This document shows positions 58,095 to 64,000 of a stretch of 64,000 bases of DNA, in pieces; the stretch's first letter is position 1, and the number at the start of each line of letters is the position of its first letter. Under the pieces are notes generated by a model that worked only from the letters and a program-made list of their open reading frames with translations, was not told where the DNA came from and made no database searches. The position numbers and the translations under genes are program-made. The DNA is from Cupriavidus pauculus. GTDB lineage: Bacteria > Pseudomonadota > Gammaproteobacteria > Burkholderiales > Burkholderiaceae. The stretch lies in assembly GCF_008801835.1 (NCBI RefSeq), contig NZ_VZOW01000001.1, forward strand, positions 496,001-560,000. Reading direction: 5' to 3'.

Positions 58095-59414
58095 ATGAAG
58101 AAGGGTTTCTACACGATCATGGCCGCGCAGTTCTTCTCGTCGCTGGCCGACAATGCCCTGCTCATCGCGGCCATTGCCCTTCTGACCGAGTTGCACTCCC
58201 CGCAGTGGATGACACCGCTGCTCAAGCTGTTCTTCGTGCTGTCGTATGTGGTGCTTGCGGCATTTGTAGGGGCCTTCGCCGATTCGATGCCCAAGGGCAA
58301 GGTGATGTTGATCACCAATGCGATCAAGATCGTCGGGTGCGCCATCATGATGTTCGGGTTGCACCCGTTATTGGCCTACGGCATCGTGGGCTTCGGCGCG
58401 GCGGCCTACTCGCCGGCCAAGTACGGCATCCTGACCGAATTGCTGCCGCCCGAAAAACTCGTGATGGCCAACGGCTGGATCGAAGGCCTGACGGTCGGGT
58501 CGATCATCCTGGGTACGGTGGTTGGCGGCGCGCTGATCTCCGTGCACATTTCGTCGCTGTTGCTGCGCTTCGACCTGCCCTATATCGATACGGGCATCAA
58601 CACGCCGGCCGAAGCAGCGATGGTGGTGATCATGCTGTTCTATTTCATCGCCTCGGTCTTCAACCTGTTCATTCCCGATACCGGTGCCCGCTATCCGCAA
58701 CAGGAAAAGAACCCGATCAAGCTGATTGCCGAATTCGGCGACTGCTTCATCGCGCTGTGGCGCGACAAGCTGGGCCAGATCTCGCTAGCTGTCACCACGT
58801 TGTTTTGGGGCGTCGGCGCCACGCTGCAGTTCATCGTCCTCAAGTGGGCGGAAAAATCGCTTGGCCTGAATCTGTCGCAAGGCGCACTGCTGCAGGCCGT
58901 GGTGGCCGTCGGCGTGGCGGTCGGCGCGATCATGGCCGCCGCGCGCATTCCGCTGCGCAAGTCGCTGTCGGTGCTGCCATTCGGCGTCGCGATGGGCGCC
59001 ACGGTCATGCTGATGGCGTTCTATACCAAGGACACCATGCCCGCGGTGACGCTCGATGTGCTGGGCATGCACATGCCGCTCTACATGGCCATCGCGTACG
59101 TGTTCCTGATGATCGTCGGTGCGATGTCGGGCTATTTTGTGGTGCCGATGAACGCGCTGCTGCAACACCGGGGTCACGTGCTGCTGTCGGCGGGCCACTC
59201 GATTGCGGTGCAAAACTTCAACGAGAATGTTTCCGTGCTGCTGATGCTGTGCCTGTACGCACTGATGATCAAGCTGAACATTCCGATCGGCTTCGTGATC
59301 GTCGCGCTGGGCCTGTTCATCTGCGTCACCATGGCGCTGGTCATGCGACTGCACAAGCACAACGTCAAAATCCACAACTCGCTGGCGATGATCGGCGAAG
59401 ACAAGCACCACTAG
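58095..59414 (+). CDS. lplT: Lysophospholipid transporter LplT
   Basis: MFS flippase moving lysophospholipids across the inner membrane. 439 residues from MKKGFYTIMAAQFFSSLADN, with 12 hydrophobic segments and family motifs FADSMPKGKVMLITN and GFGAAAYSPAKYGILTELLP. Start is uncertain: an in-frame ATG at 57933 with GAGAAG upstream would add 54 hydrophilic residues not found in E. coli LplT. The acyltransferase Aas, its usual partner, is not adjacent. Convergent with the DUF1853 gene. Confidence 0.92.
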   Translation: MKKGFYTIMAAQFFSSLADNALLIAAIALLTELHSPQWMTPLLKLFFVLSYVVLAAFVGAFADSMPKGKVMLITNAIKIVGCAIMMFGLHPLLAYGIVGFGAAAYSPAKYGILTELLPPEKLVMANGWIEGLTVGSIILGTVVGGALISVHISSLLLRFDLPYIDTGINTPAEAAMVVIMLFYFIASVFNLFIPDTGARYPQQEKNPIKLIAEFGDCFIALWRDKLGQISLAVTTLFWGVGATLQFIVLKWAEKSLGLNLSQGALLQAVVAVGVAVGAIMAAARIPLRKSLSVLPFGVAMGATVMLMAFYTKDTMPAVTLDVLGMHMPLYMAIAYVFLMIVGAMSGYFVVPMNALLQHRGHVLLSAGHSIAVQNFNENVSVLLMLCLYALMIKLNIPIGFVIVALGLFICVTMALVMRLHKHNVKIHNSLAMIGEDKHH

Positions 59415-59430
59415 CCCGCCAGCGGCATCC

Positions 59431-59448
59431 GGCGGCCTCGGTGCCGCC
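59431..59448 (+). terminator. Short hairpin between lplT and the DUF1853 gene
   Basis: GGCGGC (59431-59436) with GCCGCC (59443-59448), loop CTCGGT. No T run; weak candidate for both convergent genes. Confidence 0.25.
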
Positions 59449-59527
59449 TCGATTGCCAACCGGCCGCACTGCGCTGGCCGCTTATCCCATGCTCACACCC
59501 TCTTGACGGCGGCGCCGTCCCGGCCAG

Positions 59528-60619
59528 TCAGCGCGTGCGCAGCCGCGCCCGCGCCTCCCAGTCCTGCGGCACGATGAATCCGCGCGAACGCTCCTGCCAG
59601 AAGCCTGGTTCGTCGGCGGGCTCCAGTTCGCAAACCATCACCGGCGATTCGCGCCGCCACGCATGCTCGGGATCGGCGAAGCGGCGTATCAACGCCGCAT
59701 GCAGCGATGCAGCCGATTCGGTCTGCGACTCCGCGACCCGGGCGCCGGACAGCCAGTCCGCGCGCGGCAGCCGATACCACCGCACCGCAGCGCCGTCGGC
59801 AGCGGCTGCTCGCGCCATCCAGGCATCGAGGTTCGACCACCAGCCGTGCAGATGATCAGCCGCGATGCCCAGCGCATCGAGACCGGCCGGGATCTCTCCG
59901 TCGCGATAGAACAACCAGCCGAGCAGATAGATTTCGCTGCGGTCGATGGTGTGCCCGAGCATTGCGCGCGCCTCGGCCGTGCGGCCCAGCGGCAATTGTC
60001 GATGGAGGATGTGATCGAGCTTGTCGCCGAGGCGATCGACCAGATTCGGCCCGACGAACGCGCGCCGGTCAGGCACTGCATCGGCCATCAGGTAGAACTT
60101 CGCGGCCATTTCCCAGTGCACGATCTGGCGCGAAGCGGGCTCGCGCCAGATCAGGTCCAGTTCGCCCAGCGTCTGCACGCCGTGGCCATTGGCGCGGCGG
60201 ATCGGCACATTGGCGGCCAGCAGTTCGATGCCAGGCATCCGCGTGAACGCAAAATGCAGCAGTCGTTCGGCATGGCGGCCCAGCCGCAGGCTGCGGCTGG
60301 CGGTGGGGTCGGGATGGCCGCTCAGTTCCGCAATGGTCTCGGGCAACGTCGCGGGATCGGCATGGGCCAGCCACGAGGTCCAGTCGCTGGCGACGCCGGC
60401 TGGCAGACGCGCCAGCCGCACGTCATCGTGCTGCACGCCGGGAGGCAGACTGGAAAGTAACTGCGGCGACAGCGAGCACCACGCCAGGTCGCGCGTGCGT
60501 TGCGACGCGGCGCTGCGCCAAAGCGGCGGCGCGTCGGCAGGCGCTACGCCGGCGGTGGCTGGTGGCCCGCCGGGGCACGCCATCTGGACAGGATCAGGCT
60601 TGAGCTCCCGCACGTTCAT
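59528..60619 (-). CDS. DUF1853 protein, possible PD-(D/E)XK nuclease fold
   Basis: 363 residues, soluble. Conserved core is GELDLIWREPASRQ followed by IVHWEMAAKFYLMAD, resembling the acidic and E-x-x-x-K elements of PD-(D/E)XK nucleases; that relation is from family knowledge and not demonstrated. The C-terminal third is Trp-rich (HGWWSNLDAWMA, FWQERSRGFIVPQDW). ATG at 60617-60619 lies 26 bp inside the end of the udg gene, so translation is coupled. No function is known. See finding on the udg link. Confidence 0.85.
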   Translation of the reverse strand: MNVRELKPDPVQMACPGGPPATAGVAPADAPPLWRSAASQRTRDLAWCSLSPQLLSSLPPGVQHDDVRLARLPAGVASDWTSWLAHADPATLPETIAELSGHPDPTASRSLRLGRHAERLLHFAFTRMPGIELLAANVPIRRANGHGVQTLGELDLIWREPASRQIVHWEMAAKFYLMADAVPDRRAFVGPNLVDRLGDKLDHILHRQLPLGRTAEARAMLGHTIDRSEIYLLGWLFYRDGEIPAGLDALGIAADHLHGWWSNLDAWMARAAAADGAAVRWYRLPRADWLSGARVAESQTESAASLHAALIRRFADPEHAWRRESPVMVCELEPADEPGFWQERSRGFIVPQDWEARARLRTR

Positions 60620-61583
60620 GTACCTCGCGCGCCAGACAGAGGTCTTCCCACGCGCGCGCCTTGTCGGTCGTCGTGCGCAGCAGATAGGCCGGGTGATAGG
60701 TCACCACGACCGGAATGCCTTCGTACTGGTGCACCGCGCCGCGCAGCTTGCCGATCGGCGTGGTGGACCGTAACAGCGATTGCGCGGCAAACCGGCCCAG
60801 CACCACGATCACCTTCGGCTTGATCAGCGCAATTTGCCGCTTCAGGTATGGCTCGCATTGCGCTACCTCGTCCGGTTCGGGATTGCGATTGCCAGGCGGC
60901 CGGCACTTGAGCACGTTGGCGATGTAGACATTGCGCCCGCGCGCCATGCCGAGTGAAGCCAGCATGTTGTCGAGCAGCTTGCCGGCCTGGCCGACGAACG
61001 GCTCGCCCTGGAGATCCTCGTTCTCGCCGGGCGCCTCGCCGACGAGCATCCATTCGGCGTTCATATCACCGACGCCGAACACGGTATTCGTGCGCGTTTC
61101 GCACAGGCCGCAAGCGGTGCAACCGGCCACGCTCTGCGCCAGTTCCGTCCACGGCATCTGCGCGATGGCGGCCTCGCGCGATTGCTGCGCCGGCGAGGAT
61201 TGACGCGGCGCCGGCGCGACAGGGCGCGCGGAATCAAGCGGCGGAGGCGCATCAAACGCTTCGGCCATCCGCGCTACATCGGCCACGTGAGCCGCCGCGG
61301 CTGCGGCATTGGCATCGACCATCGCGTCGGCGACTGGATTTGTCCTGACATCGCCTGCGGCATGGGCCGTGGCGGGCTGTGCCGGCGCGGACTGTTCGAC
61401 CATGGCGGGTGCGGCAAGATCACGCGCTGGCGTGGCGCTGGTCGTGCCCGCTTGCGGCGCAACGCCGTGCTCCGGATCGGACGCGGCATCGGCATGCGAA
61501 TCGGCTTGCGCGTCGTTAAGCCCGCGCGGCAGCCACTCGGTCGTGATGCCCAGCGCTTCCAGAAACATGACGCGGCGATTCAT
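60594..61583 (-). CDS. Family 4-type uracil-DNA glycosylase with long N-terminal linker
   Basis: 329 residues. Catalytic core begins near residue 145: Cys155-x-x-Cys158 (AGCTACGLCETR), GEAPGENED (182-190), a second Cys pair (VLKCRPPGNRNPEPD, AQCEPY) for a 4Fe-4S cluster, and TYHPAYLLR as the C-terminal His motif. These are the features of family 4 UDGs. The first 144 residues are Ala/Pro/Asp-rich with no homology I recognise; a short motif MNRRVMFLEALGI is conserved-looking. Coupled to rimI upstream by ATGA and to DUF1853 downstream by overlap. Confidence 0.92.
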   Translation of the reverse strand: MNRRVMFLEALGITTEWLPRGLNDAQADSHADAASDPEHGVAPQAGTTSATPARDLAAPAMVEQSAPAQPATAHAAGDVRTNPVADAMVDANAAAAAAHVADVARMAEAFDAPPPLDSARPVAPAPRQSSPAQQSREAAIAQMPWTELAQSVAGCTACGLCETRTNTVFGVGDMNAEWMLVGEAPGENEDLQGEPFVGQAGKLLDNMLASLGMARGRNVYIANVLKCRPPGNRNPEPDEVAQCEPYLKRQIALIKPKVIVVLGRFAAQSLLRSTTPIGKLRGAVHQYEGIPVVVTYHPAYLLRTTTDKARAWEDLCLAREVHERAGAQA

Positions 61584-62128
61584 ACCGGATCTCCCTCATG
61601 GGCATCCGACCAGACGCGCCGCAGCACCAGGGCGTCTTCGCGTCCCGTTGCAGTGGCCGGATAGTAGTGCTTGCGTCGGCCGATTTCCACGAATCCAGCT
61701 TCGGCATACAGCGCAAGCGCGCCGGTGTTCGACGGGCGCACTTCCAGCAGCATGGTATGCAGATGCTGCGCATGCGACGTGGCCAGCGCCACGGCCAGCA
61801 ACAGGCGCCCATAGCCCTGCCGCTGGTAGACCGGATCGACCGTGATGTTGAGCAGGTGCATTTCGTCAACCACCGGCATCAGCATGACGTACCCGACCAG
61901 CACCGCCGCCGGATCGCGCAGCGTCAGGCCGAAGTGCCCCGCCTTGAGCGAGTTCTCGAAATTGCCGCGCGTCCACGGATGGCTGTACGCACGCTGTTCG
62001 ATCTCGGCCACCGCTTGCAGATCCAGCGCACTCATCTGATGCAGTTGCCAGCCAGGCGCCATCGTCGGCATCTCTGGCACATCGGGCCAAGCCAGCGTAT
62101 TGGCGAATCGCTCCGGCGCGGCGCTCAC
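61580..62128 (-). CDS. rimI: Ribosomal protein S18 alanine N-acetyltransferase RimI
   Basis: 182 residues, GNAT fold. Acetyl-CoA loop in VDPVYQRQGYGRLLL; substrate part IEQRAYSHPWTRGNFENSL; LEVRPSNTGALALYAEAGF is the typical RimI signature. Adjacent to tsaB (4-bp overlap with its stop at 62125) as in many bacteria. Its stop overlaps the udg start. Confidence 0.94.
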   Translation of the reverse strand: MSAAPERFANTLAWPDVPEMPTMAPGWQLHQMSALDLQAVAEIEQRAYSHPWTRGNFENSLKAGHFGLTLRDPAAVLVGYVMLMPVVDEMHLLNITVDPVYQRQGYGRLLLAVALATSHAQHLHTMLLEVRPSNTGALALYAEAGFVEIGRRKHYYPATATGREDALVLRRVWSDAHEGDPV

Positions 62129-62919
62129 GCGACATCTCCCCGGCCCGGGACCGCTTCCATGGCCTTTGCCGCGGTGGCGGCGGCTGCAGCCTTGGCCGCC
62201 GCGACGGCTTCGCGCTCGACGATGGTCTGCGCGACCTTATCGCGCACGTAGATCGGCATGGCCTGGGCCGCGTCGATGGTCTCGCCGCGCGCCAGCGCTC
62301 GCATGCCGATCGACACCATCGCGCGGGCGTCGGGCAACGCGTCCGGCAGAATCCGCGCCGCCTGCGCGGCTACCGCCAGGCGCTCGCCGAACACGGCTGC
62401 CGCATTGCCGGCCAGCCAGTAAGGCCCGGCGGGCGCAACAATTGCCTCGGGCGCGCCGACATGCATCGCCCCTTCCATCGACCAATCGCCGCGGCCTTCG
62501 TCCCAGCGGAACGCCGCGGCATAGACTTCGTCCATGCGCGCATCGAGTCCGACCAGCACCGACGCGCCGGCCGGCAGACCGGGCGTGGCGGTGCGCGCAC
62601 TTTCGGCGCAGGCCATCAAGACATTGACGGGAATGACAGGGAGGTCCGCGCCGAAGGCCAGACCCTGTGCCACGCCGCACGCCGTGCGCAGGCCGGTGAA
62701 AGATCCGGGGCCCGCGCCAAACGCGATCGCGGCGCAATCGGCCAGACGAATGCCGGCTTCGGCCAGCACCTCGCCGGCGGCAGGCAGCACGCGCGACGAC
62801 GAGCGCGCACCAGTATGCTCATGACGGAAAAAACACTCGACGGCGCCGCCGGAAACGGCACGCCCGAGTGCAACGGAACACCACTCTGTGGAGGTCTCGA
62901 CAGCAAGAATCCAGGACAT
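62125..62919 (-). CDS. tsaB: tRNA threonylcarbamoyladenosine biosynthesis protein TsaB
   Basis: 264 residues. Partner of TsaD in forming t6A37 in tRNAs. ILAVETSTEWCSVAL and AFGAGPGSFTGLRTACGVAQGLAFG are the ASKHA-type TsaB motifs. The C-terminus has an Ala-rich tail (KAAAAATAAKAMEAVPG) longer than in E. coli. Start ATG at 62917-62919. First gene of tsaB-rimI-udg-DUF1853, all joined by overlaps. Confidence 0.95.
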   Translation of the reverse strand: MSWILAVETSTEWCSVALGRAVSGGAVECFFRHEHTGARSSSRVLPAAGEVLAEAGIRLADCAAIAFGAGPGSFTGLRTACGVAQGLAFGADLPVIPVNVLMACAESARTATPGLPAGASVLVGLDARMDEVYAAAFRWDEGRGDWSMEGAMHVGAPEAIVAPAGPYWLAGNAAAVFGERLAVAAQAARILPDALPDARAMVSIGMRALARGETIDAAQAMPIYVRDKVAQTIVEREAVAAAKAAAAATAAKAMEAVPGRGDVA

Positions 62920-63035
62920 GGCAGCGATTGTATCCGCTCTCACGCGCAAAGCTGTACTGGCGATGGCCGTGCGCGCCAAACGCCTCGCGCGGCAAAGGCC
63001 AGCGCGCCGCCGACCGAGAGCTTCTTCGGATTTTT

Positions 63036-63066
63036 TTGTCCGATACGGACGGCGCCGCCCTATATC
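63036..63066 (+). promoter_or_regulatory. Candidate promoter of the acyl-CoA-binding protein gene
   Basis: TTGTCC (63036-63041) and TATATC (63061-63066) with 19-bp spacing, ending 41 bp before the ATG. Lies in the divergent gap with tsaB. Confidence 0.4.
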
Positions 63067-63107
63067 ATCCGCAACTGTTATCGACAAACTGCCACCCCGG
63101 AGACACC

Positions 63108-63377
63108 ATGAGCGACCTGCAGGCCCAATTCGACCAGGCTCAAATCGACGTCAAGACCCTGACCGAGCGCCCCAACAACATGACGCTGCTGCGCCTTTAC
63201 GCGCTGTACAAGCAAGGCGCCGAGGGCGACGCGCACGGCGACAAGCCGGGCATGACTGATTTCGTCGGCCGCTACAAGTTCGAAGCGTGGGAAGCGCTCA
63301 AGGGCACCAGCCAGGACGACGCCAAGCAGAAATACATCGAGCTGGTGGGCGACCTGCTGGCAGGTCGCGCCAGCTGA
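63108..63377 (+). CDS. Acyl-CoA-binding protein
   Basis: 89 residues. Small four-helix protein binding medium/long-chain acyl-CoA; ACBP signatures LYALYKQGAEGD, GDKPGMTDFVGRYKFEAWEAL. GGAG 6 bases before the ATG. Lies alone between tsaB (divergent) and a transporter gene (convergent). Cupriavidus-type bacteria, with large acyl-CoA and polyhydroxyalkanoate pools, commonly keep one. Confidence 0.92.
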   Translation: MSDLQAQFDQAQIDVKTLTERPNNMTLLRLYALYKQGAEGDAHGDKPGMTDFVGRYKFEAWEALKGTSQDDAKQKYIELVGDLLAGRAS

Positions 63378-63380
63378 TCC

Positions 63381-64000
63381 TCAGGCCGCCGGAACCGGCC
63401 GCGGGCGAATGCGCCACGCGGCCAGAATCGCGGTGGCAATCACCAGCCCGACCGCCAGGAACGTCTCGTCGAATGCGTGAATGCGCGCGGCCTGGGCCGC
63501 CGCATCGCCGCCCGTGCCGAGCACTGCCCCATGTTCGGCAAGCCGCCACTGCAAACCCACGCCAGCCAGCCCCACGCCAATCGCCCCGCCAAGCTGCCGC
63601 AGGAAGTTGATGCAGCTAGACCCCTGCGCGATCAGAGAAAAATCCACGCCGCGCATCGAACCCAGCGTCAGCGACGGCAGGATGCAACCCAGGCCGATGC
63701 GGCCAACGATCGCGTAAAGCACCAGCAGAAGATAGGGCGTGACCGTCGACACGGTCGCCATCAGCAGGAATGACCCGGCCAGCAGCACCAGGCCGAACGA
63801 CACCTGTCGATGGGGCGGCACCCGGCTGGTCAGGCGCCCCGCCGCTGCAATCGTGAGCGCGAGCGCGATGCCCGCGGGCATCAGCACGATGCCGGCCGCC
63901 GACGGCGTATAAGACAGCGCCGTCTGCATGTAGACGGGCAGCAGGTAGGTGGATCCGAACAAACCCGCGCCGTAGATGAATGCCACCACGGCGCCGGCGG
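63381..64000 (-). CDS. MFS transporter, DHA2 type (partial, N-terminus beyond window edge)
   Basis: The C-terminal 206 residues of a drug-efflux type transporter. Starts inside the gene at the right edge (frame open to 64000). Contains helices equivalent to about 9-14 with [35 protein letters not shown] and SSCINFLRQLGGAIGVGLAG, a DHA2/EmrB landmark set. The product is not determined. Stop codon is 3 bp after the acyl-CoA-binding protein gene on the other strand. Confidence 0.85.
   Translation of the reverse strand, partial: AGAVVAFIYGAGLFGSTYLLPVYMQTALSYTPSAAGIVLMPAGIALALTIAAAGRLTSRVPPHRQVSFGLVLLAGSFLLMATVSTVTPYLLLVLYAIVGRIGLGCILPSLTLGSMRGVDFSLIAQGSSCINFLRQLGGAIGVGLAGVGLQWRLAEHGAVLGTGGDAAAQAARIHAFDETFLAVGLVIATAILAAWRIRPRPVPAA

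Overview
The window is a high-GC stretch of betaproteobacterial chromosome. Gene content and order point to the Burkholderiaceae and most likely the Cupriavidus/Ralstonia group: rpsB-tsf divergent from map-glnD-rluB, smc-zipA-ligA-def as one unit, dapC-dapD-dapE-prmB, and tsaB-rimI-udg. This assignment rests on gene order and protein motifs; no database comparison was possible. I saw no rRNA, tRNA, insertion sequence, prophage or CRISPR array.

Left part (1 to about 24 kb) is mostly housekeeping. Translation genes rpsB and tsf (cut by the window edge) run leftward from a promoter with a structured leader. Methionine aminopeptidase, the PII uridylyltransferase GlnD and a pseudouridine synthase with a very long Arg-rich repeat run rightward. 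A divergent XRE/MmyB regulator and DHA2 efflux pump share a spacer with a repeated operator-like box. Then come deformylase, NAD-dependent ligase, ZipA and SMC on the minus strand. A diiron ferritin-like protein and the lysine/peptidoglycan precursor operon dapC-dapD-x-arsC-like-dapE-prmB close the region.

The middle (about 24.8 to 41.9 kb) is accessory catabolism. A GntR/FCD regulator heads a tightly packed operon for a sugar acid: L-idonate-type dehydrogenase, a complete TRAP transporter (DctP, DctQ, DctM), a mandelate-racemase-type dehydratase, an SDR dehydrogenase, a UxaA-type altronate dehydratase, a ManD-type mannonate dehydratase and a fructuronate/mannonate oxidoreductase. This set feeds aldonates and keto-uronates toward 2-keto-3-deoxy-gluconate-like intermediates, but no isomerase, KDG kinase or aldolase lies in the window. 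It is followed by an orphan exported protein, an MHS-type symporter with an adjacent amidohydrolase, a LysR regulator and a DUF2817 zinc peptidase-like protein.

From about 52.2 kb back to 42.8 kb (minus strand) lies a peptide-scavenging operon: RpiR regulator, isoaspartyl peptidase IaaA, Gsi-type ABC importer (GsiA, B, C, D), a P1-family aminopeptidase and an M55 D-aminopeptidase. The enzymes suggest that unusual peptides (beta-linked, isoaspartyl or D-amino-acid-containing) are imported and opened in the cytoplasm. A palindrome upstream of rpiR resembles the HexR-type RpiR operator.

The right end (52.4 to 64 kb) returns to core genes: ABC-F protein YheS, DsbB, RadA, alanine racemase, the lysophospholipid transporter LplT, then a coupled tsaB-rimI-udg-DUF1853 operon, a divergent acyl-CoA-binding protein and a truncated DHA2 transporter at the edge.
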